Below, one piece after another: positions 33,298 through 41,188 of a stretch of DNA of 55,650 bases (position 1 is the first letter of the stretch; each line of letters starts with the position of its first letter). Source of the DNA: Candidatus Nealsoniibacteriota bacterium (GTDB lineage Bacteria; Patescibacteriota; Minisyncoccia; Minisyncoccales; GWA2-38-27); assembly GCA_030616085.1 (NCBI GenBank), contig JAUWYA010000002.1, positions 1 to 55,650 of the forward strand, written 5' to 3'. The notes under the pieces were generated by a model. It did not search any database. It had not been told where the DNA came from and saw only the letters and a program-made list of their open reading frames with translations. A program made the position numbers and the translations under genes.

Positions 33298-34434
33298 TTA
33301 TTCTTGATACCGCACAAATTCTCCATTTTTAACTTCCAAAATTATTATTTCTTTAGTTGTTCCTCCTTCTTGTGTAACTAAAGTTAAACCTGTAACGCCT
33401 GGATAATTATTAACTGTGTAAATTTTATCTTTCACACAAACCGTATTAGAAGGATCGACATTACATTTTTCCAAACTTTCTCTAAAGATACCTATTATAT
33501 CAAATGCCAACCCAGTTCTATAATGAGGTTCTTTATTATATTTTGCTTCGAATTTCTCAAAGAATTGAAACGCTGTTTCTCTACTAAAAGTAGAAAATGG
33601 AAATATTAAACCTTCAGCAGCCTCTCCGGCATTTGCTAATAGCTCTTTTTCTCGAGCGCCCCAATAACTAAAAATTCTTTCCTCTATACCTGATTCTTTA
33701 GCTTGAACCAATATCCTTGTTATATGAGATGAATAGCCAACAACATAGATAAAATCTGGATTAGAATTTTTAATTTTTGTTAGTTGTGATCTATAATCTG
33801 TTGCAGAACTATCAAATAACTCAATCGTTGTAACAATCCTATCTTGCTCTCTCCATTTTCTTTCAAGAACATCTTTGTATTGTATTCCAAACTCTACATT
33901 TTGAGCAATTATAGCTAATTTTTGAAACTCAAAATTAGAGATTATAAAATCAACCAAAAATCCTAGCTCTTGTTCTCCATTGAAATTATTAACAAAAGTA
34001 TATTCTCCTGCGTCTAAAATAGAAGGAGAAACAGCTATTGTAAACATAGGTGTTTTAGCTTCTTCTGCTAAAGGCGCTAAGGCTAAAGTAACATGGCTTA
34101 GAGTAGTAATAAATAGATTAACACTTCCAACATCTCTTAATTTGTTGAATCCACTAATTGCTAATTTGGGGTCTCCTTGAGAATCCTCGTAAACAACCTC
34201 TATCAACTTATTATCTAGACCGCCTTGATTATTAATTTCTTCTATTGCTAAATCAATCCCCTCCCTCATATTCTGTCCAATATATGCTTGTTTTCCTGTT
34301 AGCGGCAGAATTGCACCGATTTTAATTATCTCTTTTTTCTCCCCAGATGGCTTCCTACTTAATCCATACCAAATTCCTCCGATAATGATAACGGCGATGA
34401 TTACGCCAATAATGATTTTTGATGTTTTGGTCAT
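33298..34434 (-). CDS. LIV-type substrate-binding protein 3
   Basis: 378 aa with the same N-terminal anchor (MTKTSKIIIGVIIAVIIIGG) and binding fold (IKIGAILPLTGKQAYIGQ). Placed between the two permease genes livH and livM. With the other two it gives three receptors for one pore. Confidence 0.88.
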   Translation of the reverse strand: MTKTSKIIIGVIIAVIIIGGIWYGLSRKPSGEKKEIIKIGAILPLTGKQAYIGQNMREGIDLAIEEINNQGGLDNKLIEVVYEDSQGDPKLAISGFNKLRDVGSVNLFITTLSHVTLALAPLAEEAKTPMFTIAVSPSILDAGEYTFVNNFNGEQELGFLVDFIISNFEFQKLAIIAQNVEFGIQYKDVLERKWREQDRIVTTIELFDSSATDYRSQLTKIKNSNPDFIYVVGYSSHITRILVQAKESGIEERIFSYWGAREKELLANAGEAAEGLIFPFSTFSRETAFQFFEKFEAKYNKEPHYRTGLAFDIIGIFRESLEKCNVDPSNTVCVKDKIYTVNNYPGVTGLTLVTQEGGTTKEIIILEVKNGEFVRYQE

Positions 34435-34448
34435 AGTTTTTTGTCTTT

Positions 34449-35312
34449 CTATTTTTTCCTAATCCCAAGAATTCCTTGAGGACGGAATAATAGGAAGATG
34501 AATAATATTACAAAAGCAATAGCGTCTTTGTATCCTGATGGCAAGAACCAAATGCCAAAGTTTTCAGAAAAACCCAGAAGAAATGCCCCAAGTATAGCTC
34601 CTGGAATATTTCCGATACCTCCAATAATTGCCGCTGTAAAACCCTTAATTATTAAATGAGTTCCCATCATTGGCTCAAGATTTTGCTCCAAGGCAATCAG
34701 AATTCCTCCTATCCCAGCAATTGCTGAACCAATAATAAAAGCCCACATATATATTCTTTCTGAAGAAATTCCAACAATTTCAGCTACATCTTTATTATCA
34801 GAAACAGCTCTCATTGCTTTTCCAATCTTTGTTCTTTTCATTAAAAAGAAAAGTAAAGCAAATAAAATAAAAGAACTAATAACAATAAAAATCTGTAAAG
34901 GAGTAATAATTGCTCCTAAGATTTCAAGTCCTTTAGCTATTTTAATAAAACCAATTGTTTTAACATCTGCTCCAAAGAAAAGTAAAATCAACGATTCAAT
35001 TAAAATTAAAAGAGCAAAACTAGCAATAAGTAAAATAACATTACTGGCTTTTCTTTTTCTAAGTTGTTTATAAATAAGATTCATTACTGAACCAAAAATG
35101 GAAATAAGAATAATTGTTAGAATTACTGCTAACCAGAAATTCATTCCCAATAAAGAAAAAAGAGCGTATAGAATATACGCTGCAACAGCAATAACAGCTC
35201 CGTGAGCAAAATGGACAAACTTACAGATTGAATAAATTAAAGAAAAACCAGAAGCAACTAAAGCATATATTGCCCCAGCAATTAATCCATTAATTAAAAG
35301 CTGTAAAAACAT
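34449..35312 (-). CDS. livH: Branched-chain amino acid ABC transporter permease LivH
   Basis: 287 aa with multiple membrane segments. The start LLINGLIAGAIYALVASGFS and the loop MRAVSDNKDVAEIVG are characteristic. First long gene of the operon livH-SBP3-livM-livG-SBP2-SBP1-livF. Confidence 0.93.
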   Translation of the reverse strand: MFLQLLINGLIAGAIYALVASGFSLIYSICKFVHFAHGAVIAVAAYILYALFSLLGMNFWLAVILTIILISIFGSVMNLIYKQLRKRKASNVILLIASFALLILIESLILLFFGADVKTIGFIKIAKGLEILGAIITPLQIFIVISSFILFALLFFLMKRTKIGKAMRAVSDNKDVAEIVGISSERIYMWAFIIGSAIAGIGGILIALEQNLEPMMGTHLIIKGFTAAIIGGIGNIPGAILGAFLLGFSENFGIWFLPSGYKDAIAFVILFIFLLFRPQGILGIRKK

Positions 35313-35313
35313 A

Positions 35314-35403
35314 TTATTTCATCTTAATAAAAAATTGTCCTTCTGGCAATTTCTTTGGTGAGTCCATTTTTCTTTTTGCCCGTGATATTTTAATTTTATA
35401 CAT
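35314..35403 (-). CDS. Possible 29-aa leader peptide upstream of livH
   Basis: Reads MYKIKISRAKRKMDSPKKLP and ends GQFFIKMK; its stop codon lies one base before the livH ATG. The basic composition and tight spacing suggest a small gene or leader ORF. No independent support. Confidence 0.3.
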   Translation of the reverse strand: MYKIKISRAKRKMDSPKKLPEGQFFIKMK

Positions 35404-35734
35404 ATTTTTGCCTGCCGTTAGCCCTGCCTGCGTTTTTGAACTTCGGCAAGGTAAGCGAGCCGAAAAATTTTTGTAAATCGTTGCGTAAAACGCAACGATT
35501 TTTTTATTTTATCCATTTTATCAAAAAACAGCTTTTTTGGCAATTTACTAAAGTATAAAAAAAGCCCATCAGATTTTCCGATGGGCTTTATCTTTAAAAT
35601 TGTCCAGCGATAGGCTTTTTTGTTTAATTAAAAACCGTCCGAATCTAATCGGAGCGGTTTTGAAATCTGATTTATAACCCAGAAATTATTCCTTGCTTAC
35701 TCTCTTTTTATTAATTTTACGGAATTGTTTTTAC
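35404..35734. other. Intergenic region with repeat terminators
   Basis: No gene is seen. It contains the GAGCCGAAAAATTTTTGTA unit joined to the hairpin CGTTGCG-loop-CGCAACG and a T-run (35456-35510), a short CAGCGATAGGCTTTT block shared with 28381-28395, and the hairpin AAAACCGTCCGA / TCGGAGCGGTTTT (35631-35661). Confidence 0.6.
35557..35590 (-). terminator. Terminator of the sigma factor operon
   Basis: On the minus strand GCCCATCG-loop-TGATGGGC is followed by seven T. It lies 145 bp past the stop of the 300-aa membrane protein. Confidence 0.75.
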
Positions 35735-36637
35735 TTATCTGATGTTTGCTTCAATTTCTACTTCCCCAACAGTCGTTCCATCAACTTTTACACCGTCTGA
35801 ATCTAATTTTACACCGTTTGAATCTAATTCGAAAGTTCCATCTTCATATCTTGCCTTTTCCTGTCCTCTAAGATACTCTTTGTATTCCTCAGCAGTCATC
35901 CAAGTATTAGTTGTCGGGCTTGGTATCCCTCTTTTATATTGTTTATCTTCTCGCTCTCCAAGATATTTTTTAAACTCATCAACAGTCATCCCGCTAGAGT
36001 CTGCCTCTGTTTTATATTCTTGAATTAGATCTTCTTTATATTCTTCAGGAGTCCTATAATTAGCTTCGGCCCTTTCTTCAAATACGCCTGCTGCATTAGC
36101 TTCTTTTTGCTCAATCAAATGCTTCTTAAATTCTTCAGTAGTCATTGCTTTAATTTCTGCCTTTGCTTCATCAATTCTTTTCTCGAGTTCTTCTATATTT
36201 GGTATCTCATACTCAAGTATTTCTCCCACTTTTGTTACTATTTTTCCAATAGTTTCTTTATCTAAATCTACAGTTATAGTAACGTCTTCGTTGAAGAAAA
36301 CATAAGCTATATCGTCTTTTATCTCTACTTCCTGGACTTCAAGGTTGTATTCTTCGATTATAGCTCTTACTTGCTTGTCATTTGCCATAATTTCCATAGC
36401 ATCAGCTATTTGTAATTCTGGCCGGATGAAAGCAAAAAAGCTTACAAAGCCCACCGCCAAAATTAAAGCTAAAGCAGCTCCTGCTGGAGCTAATCTTTTT
36501 GTCCAAAACATAATTGGTTTTTCCTTAAAATATCCAGAGCTAAACAGAACCATTTTTAACCTTTGTTTGTGGCTCTGAATTTCAATGTCTGGTGTTTTTA
36601 TATTTTCTAATTTCTTGATTAAGTCTTCTTGTTTCAT
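35735..36637 (-). CDS. Membrane protein in anti-sigma position
   Basis: 300 aa. A cytosolic N-terminal part of about 45 residues precedes one membrane helix (about 49-71, LAPAGAALALILAVGFVSFF). A long, charged, helical outer part follows with repeated TxEEYKEYL/TxEEFKKHL units, and a tail with three D-S/G-D/N-G-V-K steps. It follows the ECF sigma gene and has its own copy of the ECF-type promoter. Topology and context fit an anti-sigma factor or sigma-regulated envelope sensor. No zinc anti-sigma motif is seen. Confidence 0.65.
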   Translation of the reverse strand: MKQEDLIKKLENIKTPDIEIQSHKQRLKMVLFSSGYFKEKPIMFWTKRLAPAGAALALILAVGFVSFFAFIRPELQIADAMEIMANDKQVRAIIEEYNLEVQEVEIKDDIAYVFFNEDVTITVDLDKETIGKIVTKVGEILEYEIPNIEELEKRIDEAKAEIKAMTTEEFKKHLIEQKEANAAGVFEERAEANYRTPEEYKEDLIQEYKTEADSSGMTVDEFKKYLGEREDKQYKRGIPSPTTNTWMTAEEYKEYLRGQEKARYEDGTFELDSNGVKLDSDGVKVDGTTVGEVEIEANIR

Positions 36638-36710
36638 AGCTCTAAATATTTAGGTTATTAATACAACTTAATTTTTTTGACCTTTATGAGCATCTTTTGA
36701 CACTCTATAA

Positions 36711-36740
36711 GTATAACGCATTAGGTCGAAAAAGGTTGCA
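36711..36740 (-). promoter_or_regulatory. ECF-type promoter before the anti-sigma-like gene
   Basis: Minus strand TGCAACCTTTTT, 16 bp from TGCAAC to CGTTATAC. It overlaps the 3' end of the sigma gene. The same boxes and spacing recur before the sigma gene. Confidence 0.7.
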
Positions 36741-37292
36741 TTATTCCATTAGTTCCTTTAATTTCTCCAATCCCCGATGAAGCAGGGATTTTATTGTTCC
36801 TTCTTTTTTGCCTAAAATTTCAGCAATTTCTTTGAGTTTCTTTTTCTCAAAAAATCTCAATGTGATTACTTCTTGATATTTAATCGGCAGTTTAAGGATT
36901 TTCTTTTGAAGCATTAAAAAATCTTGATGCTTTTTTAATTCCTGTTCGGCTTCAAGAATTTCAATAGAAGGATTTGTCATAACAATCGGCTCTGGAATTT
37001 TTTCTAAAGAAACCGGTTTATATTTGTTTGCTCTAAAGTAGTTAGCGATTTCGTTTGAAGTAATTCTGTAAAGCCAGGCAGAAAAGGGAACGTTTTGCCA
37101 GTGGAATTGCCAAAGTTTTTTTAGGGCTTTGAAAAATGTTTCAGAGGTTATATCTTGAGCAATTTCTAAATCAGCTACCCTTTTTAAAGTATAACCAAAA
37201 ATCCTTGAGTAGTATTCATCATAGAGTACGCCAAAGACTTCTGGATTCTTCTTGGCTTCTTTAATTAGTTTTTTTTCTTCCCTTAAATCCAT
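36741..37292 (-). CDS. ECF-type RNA polymerase sigma factor
   Basis: 183 aa. Region 2 includes FGVLYDEYYSRIFGYTLKRV and DITSETFFKAL; region 4 includes LPIKYQEVITLRFFEKKKLK and IAEILGKKEGTIKSLLHRGL. Only sigma regions 2 and 4 are present. It is probably autoregulated, because the same unusual promoter lies before it and before the next gene. Confidence 0.92.
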   Translation of the reverse strand: MDLREEKKLIKEAKKNPEVFGVLYDEYYSRIFGYTLKRVADLEIAQDITSETFFKALKKLWQFHWQNVPFSAWLYRITSNEIANYFRANKYKPVSLEKIPEPIVMTNPSIEILEAEQELKKHQDFLMLQKKILKLPIKYQEVITLRFFEKKKLKEIAEILGKKEGTIKSLLHRGLEKLKELME

Positions 37293-37328
37293 ATCTAAAA
37301 TAAAAGGATTTCCCGCCTCTATTTTAGT

Positions 37329-37356
37329 ATAACGCAGAAAATCCTAAAAAGTTGCA
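37329..37356 (-). promoter_or_regulatory. ECF-type promoter before the sigma gene
   Basis: Minus strand TGCAACTTTTTAGG, 16-bp spacer between TGCAAC and CGTTATAC. Box sequences and spacing are the same as at 36711-36740, which supports recognition by this sigma factor. Confidence 0.7.
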
Positions 37357-37401
37357 TTAAACATCTATATTAAGACATATACCCATTATTTAAATATGTC
37401 A

Positions 37402-37469
37402 ACCCCGTTTAGAGATAATACGCCTTTGGCGTATGACGGTTACTTATGATAATCTATCTCTAACGGGGT
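37402..37469. repeat. 68-bp intergenic palindromic element
   Basis: Arms ACCCCGTTTAGAGATA and TATCTCTAACGGGGT (one inserted T) enclose an inner hairpin ATACGCC-ttt-GGCGTAT. CA flanks both ends. It is the only copy clear of any coding region. The rest of the 37357-37636 gap shows no gene. Confidence 0.85.
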
Positions 37470-37636
37470 CAAGCTTTTCGCTGCAGTTATGACGAGCCGA
37501 AAAACGACGAAAATCGGATTTGGTGGACTTCGTGAGATTCAGTTGGAACCAAATTATACAGGAATTAGTAGTTTGGCAAAGGTTAAAACTCGCTACCATC
37601 TAGAATTCTTAATATATTTTACTATAACAAAAAACC

Positions 37637-37669
37637 ATAATTTTTACGAGAGTTAAAATAAAAAAGCCC
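37637..37669. repeat. 33-bp exact repeat, copy 2
   Basis: Identical to 28349-28381 and again attached to a minus-strand terminator hairpin. Confidence 0.8.
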
Positions 37670-37690
37670 CGCGACATTGTCGCAGGGCAT
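37653..37690 (-). terminator. Terminator of the tiny-protein operon
   Basis: On the minus strand GCCCTGCGAC-loop-GTCGCGGGGC is followed by TTTTTTATTTT, 13 bp past the last gene. Confidence 0.85.
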
Positions 37691-37702
37691 TACGGATTGT
37701 TT

Positions 37703-37918
37703 CTATTTTGGCCATTTGAAATACTTTCTGTGTTGCGAGGGTATGAATTCTAACAAAAAGCCGTGAGTTGCTTTCAATCCTTGACTTGCGATTTCAGAAC
37801 CAACAGTATCTTTTATATCTTGTTGAAGCTCTTCGCTCAAATCAGAGATAGTCATTGCCCTTTTTTTTATCTGGTCATTGATACGACTTAATAGAACATC
37901 TTGTTGAATTTCCGCCAT
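37703..37918 (-). CDS. 71-aa hypothetical soluble protein
   Basis: Starts MAEIQQDVLLSRINDQIKKR with a helical N-terminal half and ends HRKYFKWPK. A clear Shine-Dalgarno AAAGGAG precedes the ATG. Third gene of an operon with two small membrane proteins. Not recognised. Confidence 0.65.
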   Translation of the reverse strand: MAEIQQDVLLSRINDQIKKRAMTISDLSEELQQDIKDTVGSEIASQGLKATHGFLLEFIPSQHRKYFKWPK

Positions 37919-37944
37919 CTTATATCTCCTTTCTCGAGATTAGA

Positions 37945-38217
37945 TTATTTATGTTCTTTAATCAAAAATAAACACTTAAGAAACTTTTTGAATTTCTTAA
38001 TTCCTTCTTTCGTAAATCCTAAGGTGAAATGAACTGTAAGACCAAATAGTATTCCTGTAATCCATAATATCTCCCCGATTATCTTGTGGCTTATGCTCGG
38101 ATCTTGAAGATAGGAAAGACCAGTTAACGCAACAGTAAGGCCTAATGTCGTTGCTCCTATCCATTTCGTTACGAACCAAGAAATAGATAGACAAAACCAT
38201 ATATCTTTAATTTTCAT
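37945..38217 (-). CDS. 90-aa membrane protein
   Basis: The ATG at 38217 is selected because AAGGAGG lies 7 bases upstream; the track start is 18 codons earlier. Two hydrophobic stretches (about 6-35 and 49-68) are followed by a basic tail KKFKKFLK. Its start overlaps the end of the upstream 51-aa gene, so translation is probably coupled. Not recognised. Confidence 0.65.
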   Translation of the reverse strand: MKIKDIWFCLSISWFVTKWIGATTLGLTVALTGLSYLQDPSISHKIIGEILWITGILFGLTVHFTLGFTKEGIKKFKKFLKCLFLIKEHK

Positions 38218-38362
38218 TTTCAGCCTCCTTTCTATTTTTAGCCATCTTTTTCGCATAACGATTTTCAGCAATTCGTATTATTAGTGCTGCCCCACCAAAA
38301 ATTAGAACATAACATATAACGACAGAAACTAACATTACTAATATAGTTAATAAGGTTTTCAT
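38207..38362 (-). CDS. 51-aa single-helix membrane protein
   Basis: Below the track cut-off. Starts MKTLLTILVMLVSVVICYVL, a strong membrane helix, then a basic/acidic tail ending KEAENEN. Shine-Dalgarno AAAGGAG precedes its ATG and a consensus promoter lies upstream. It overlaps the next gene by 11 bp. First gene of a three-gene operon. Confidence 0.65.
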   Translation of the reverse strand: MKTLLTILVMLVSVVICYVLIFGGAALIIRIAENRYAKKMAKNRKEAENEN

Positions 38363-38419
38363 TTCTATTCTCCTTTTATCGAATATTAAGTTTTCAAATA
38401 ACTGTTTTAAACTATGTCG

Positions 38420-38448
38420 ATATTACCATAGGTATTTATAAATGTCAA
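38420..38448 (-). promoter_or_regulatory. Sigma-70 promoter of the tiny-protein operon
   Basis: Minus strand TTGACA (38448-38443), 17-bp spacer, TGG-TAATAT (38425-38420), an extended -10 form. Confidence 0.8.
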
Positions 38449-38511
38449 ATAAAAATCGGCTCGAACCATGAGATTGCGAACCGAAAACTTACGATTTCTT
38501 TCAAAAAACCC

Positions 38512-38595
38512 TGGAATTACCTTTATTTTTTTTCCGCCGAGGCGCGGGGCGCCGAGGCGGTATTATACGACGATGACACAAATTCAAGAATGTGG
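38512..38595 (+). repeat. 84-bp direct repeat, copy 1
   Basis: An exact 48-bp block TGGAATTACC...GCCGAGGCG, a 21-bp variable part and an exact AATTCAAGAATGTGG. The same layout and spacing recur at 42422-42505. The GC-rich part folds as two CGCC-GA-GGCG units, striking in this AT-rich context. Confidence 0.9.
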
Positions 38596-38911
38596 TCAAT
38601 TTTGAATAAAGTTAGAACTTTTTATCAACAAAATCCAAATGATGATTTTTAAACGGCTCTGAAAAAGCGCCAGCCCCTTTTTCAGAGCCGGGTCCAGCAA
38701 AGCTGGACAACAGGCGGGCAAAAATTCATTTCCCCCAGATTTACCCCGTAGGAAGCCCGCAGGCTTTCCTTTGGGGCGCCCTTTTCTTTTTGCCCGTTGT
38801 TAGCCGAGCCGAAAAATTTTTGTATCGTTGCGCTTTGCCAACGATTTTTTTTATTCGCTTTTTTAATACTCTGTCCCCTTGGAAAAATGTTGAATATTTA
38901 CTCATCCTTAA
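38596..38911. other. Structured intergenic region
   Basis: No gene is seen. It holds a perfect 14-bp hairpin CGGCTCTGAAAAAG / CTTTTTCAGAGCCG (38654-38690), a CCAGC-AAA-GCTGG hairpin, a nested CCCCGTAGGAAGCC...GGCTTTCC...GGGG palindrome (about 38743-38776), and a GAGCCGAAAAATTTTTGTA repeat joined to CGTTGCG...CAACG plus T-run (38806-38853). Confidence 0.6.
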
Positions 38912-40021
38912 TTAATCTTTAAAATTATGCCTAAGAGATTTTTTAATTGCTTCATCTTCTTTTAAAGTTTCTCTTAATAAATTATATTTTCTCACAGCAG
39001 GACAAGCCAGTGATGCTTGTTTATCTTTTCCTAAATTAAAACTTCTACAAGGTTTACAATCATCTTTATATTTACACGAAGTACATGGAACATATTCTTG
39101 ACTTTTCATATTCCTTATTTCTATCAATTTTGGATCGGTTTTCCATATCTTTTCCAAATTAAAATCTTTATTCCTAATATTCCCAATAATTCTATCTAAT
39201 GGACAACTACATGTTCCTATGCTTCCGTCATGGAAAATTCCTAGTCTGTTAATACCACACAAGGCAGGATAAGTTTGTTCCTCTTTCCATTCTGATGAAA
39301 GATAATGAAAAAAACTGTGATTTGGTCTTATTTTTGAACTATATTTCTTTTTTAAATCTAAAAAGATATCAATTGCCCTATAGTGTTCTTCTGGAGTTAA
39401 ATCATATAGTTTGTCTTGTTCTTTTATCCCAGAAGGAATATATTTATGAAACATTGCTTCATCTACGTCTAATTCTTCTATAGCGAATTTAATAGTTTTA
39501 GCAAAATATGACAAACTTCTTTTAGTTATAGGAGTAAATGATTTTATAATAATTCCTTCTTTTTTAAAATTATGAAATGCTCTAATTATAGATTCCCAAT
39601 CTTTTTCTCCTCTTGGATCTTTTCTTTCCATAGAATGAGTTTCATAATCATATCCACCCAAACTTATTCTTACTATATTTAATCTAGCTTTTTTTAATTG
39701 AATTATGGTCTCCTTGTTTGCCAAATAGCCATTTGTAAATAAACTTGACTGAGTTCCTTTCTTGCTTGAATAAGAAATTATCTCTAAAACAGCCTTCTTC
39801 TGCAATAATGCTTCTCCTCCACTAATTTGAATCCTCTTTAAACCTAATGGTATTGCTTGATCTATAACATTCTTGATTTCTTTAACCGTCAAAATGTTTT
39901 TGATAGAAAAAGCACGTTCTTTTCCTAAACATTTTATATTTTTTTCATAAAAACAATAAAGACAATGAGAAGGACAAATTTCTGTTATTGCAAAAACAAT
40001 GTCTGTTAGTTTTTCTTTCAT
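38912..40021 (-). CDS. Radical SAM protein with SPASM-type C-terminus
   Basis: 369 aa. CPSHCLYC (15-22) binds the [4Fe-4S] cluster with S-adenosylmethionine; ISGGEALLQ is the following GGE motif. The C-terminal part has several cysteines (CGINRLG, TCSCP, CTSCKYKDDCKPC, ACPA) in a SPASM-like auxiliary cluster layout. Such enzymes often modify peptides or act as anaerobic maturases. No precursor-peptide gene is evident in the adjacent 230 bp, so the substrate is unknown. It lies inside the repeat-flanked segment. Confidence 0.85.
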   Translation of the reverse strand: MKEKLTDIVFAITEICPSHCLYCFYEKNIKCLGKERAFSIKNILTVKEIKNVIDQAIPLGLKRIQISGGEALLQKKAVLEIISYSSKKGTQSSLFTNGYLANKETIIQLKKARLNIVRISLGGYDYETHSMERKDPRGEKDWESIIRAFHNFKKEGIIIKSFTPITKRSLSYFAKTIKFAIEELDVDEAMFHKYIPSGIKEQDKLYDLTPEEHYRAIDIFLDLKKKYSSKIRPNHSFFHYLSSEWKEEQTYPALCGINRLGIFHDGSIGTCSCPLDRIIGNIRNKDFNLEKIWKTDPKLIEIRNMKSQEYVPCTSCKYKDDCKPCRSFNLGKDKQASLACPAVRKYNLLRETLKEDEAIKKSLRHNFKD

Positions 40022-40251
40022 AAATAATTTCGATTATGCTAGTTATTGAATAAAATCTGAACTTATTTTAAAAATATATAATAATACTTTTTTTGCCTGT
40101 TGTTGGCCGAGCCAAAAAAATTTTGGGTCACTTTTTCAATCCTTAAAATTGCAGTGTATAACATCGGGCTTAAACGAAGTTACAACCGTAGGGAGCAACT
40201 TGAGAAAATGCCGAGCTGAGACATTTTCCGCAAAGTAAATTTTGGCACGCG

Positions 40252-40896
40252 CTACCCTTTCTTAGAAGAGAATATGTGAAACATTTTTCCACTTATTGAT
40301 TCATTTATTTTAAAACCTGCTTTATCAAGAATACTTCTTATTTCATCTTTGCTGAATTGTTCAGAAATAGCATTGTCTTTATTAAATCTAACAAGCCCTT
40401 TTTTTCTATCGAGAATTGTATAACCACCATCATAGTGCCGATATGTTTCTTCTCTTGAAGACAATGCGTTTTCATTAAATACGCTGAAAATAAATTTTCC
40501 GTCATCTTTAAGAATTCTTTTAATCTCAGACAAAACTCTGAATTTAGACTCTCCAAAATTACAAAATGTCAATCCTATAAAAACAACATCAAAAGTTTTA
40601 TTTTTAAAATGTGTTTTCTCTGCATCTTCAAGATATACTTCTACATTTTTAATATTATCTAAGAGTTCTTTTGAGAGTTCTATCGCTTCTGGATCATTAT
40701 CAATTCCTACAAATTTTTTAACGTATGGGGCTAATTCTTTAATTATTCTGCCAGAGCCCGAACCGATATCTAGTGTAATTGATTCTTTTGAGATATTGTT
40801 TTTCAGAAAATTTTTTTCAGCAATAAAGTATTCTTGATAGTCTTTTGGAGGATTTTTTACAGTTTGTTCCCATATATCAATAGTTCTACTCTTCAT
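40252..40896 (-). CDS. Class I SAM-dependent methyltransferase
   Basis: 214 aa, methyltransferase_11 type. Motif I TLDIGSGSGRIIKEL, motif II GIDNDPEAIE and DVVFIGLTF are clear. Small molecule versus macromolecule target cannot be told. The 230 bp between it and the radical SAM gene contain a GAGCCAAAAAAATTTT repeat variant and no gene. Confidence 0.85.
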   Translation of the reverse strand: MKSRTIDIWEQTVKNPPKDYQEYFIAEKNFLKNNISKESITLDIGSGSGRIIKELAPYVKKFVGIDNDPEAIELSKELLDNIKNVEVYLEDAEKTHFKNKTFDVVFIGLTFCNFGESKFRVLSEIKRILKDDGKFIFSVFNENALSSREETYRHYDGGYTILDRKKGLVRFNKDNAISEQFSKDEIRSILDKAGFKINESISGKMFHIFSSKKG

Positions 40897-41003
40897 AGTT
40901 TTAAGATAAATGACGTATTCAATAGAGTTTACTCTTCAAGCATGCCAAAATTTATTTCACTTAACAAGTTTTAAGCACACTTATTTAAAACCTGCTAATA
41001 GTC

Positions 41004-41052
41004 GAGCCGAAAAATTTTTGTATCGTTACGCAAAGCGCAACGATTTTTTTTG
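41004..41052 (+). repeat. GAGCCGAAAAATTTTTGTA repeat joined to a terminator hairpin
   Basis: GAGCCGAAAAATTTTTGTA, then CGTTACGC-aaa-GCGCAACG and eight T. The same composite occurs at 35456-35510 and 38806-38853, with a partial copy at 40109. No plus-strand gene precedes it, so it may insulate the following small RNA promoter. Confidence 0.7.
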
Positions 41053-41079
41053 TTTTACGATTTTTTTAGTTTTTAACAC

Positions 41080-41107
41080 TTGACAAAGGGTATCAGTTTG
41101 CTATACT
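41080..41107 (+). promoter_or_regulatory. Promoter of small RNA 1
   Basis: TTGACA (41080-41085), 16-bp spacer ending TTTGC, TATACT (41102-41107). The TTTGC-TAYANT extended -10 form is shared with the promoters at 48067 and 50269. Confidence 0.75.
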
Positions 41108-41113
41108 GACAAT

Positions 41114-41188
41114 GTCTTTCGGTTCTGCCATAGAACCGTTAGGGTTATACATCCTAGGGCCATCCTCTTAGCTGAGGGTGGTTTTGTT
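41114..41188 (+). ncRNA. Small RNA 1, antisense-facing neighbour of an NYN nuclease gene
   Basis: About 75 nt from the predicted start to an intrinsic terminator. Hairpin CGGTTC-tgccata-GAACCG is followed by CCATCCTC-loop-GAGGGTGG and TTTTGTTTT. There is no plus-strand gene downstream; the RNA ends at the stop codon of the convergent NYN gene. A 19-codon ORF from the ATG at 41112 cannot be excluded. A similar unit sits at 50269-50360 beside another NYN gene. Confidence 0.6.

Noticed and set aside
40022-40251. Minus-strand short ORF MLYTAILRIEKV as a RiPP precursor for the radical SAM enzyme
   Set aside because: Reads through the GAGCC repeat unit and lacks a ribosome site or a core-like C-terminus.
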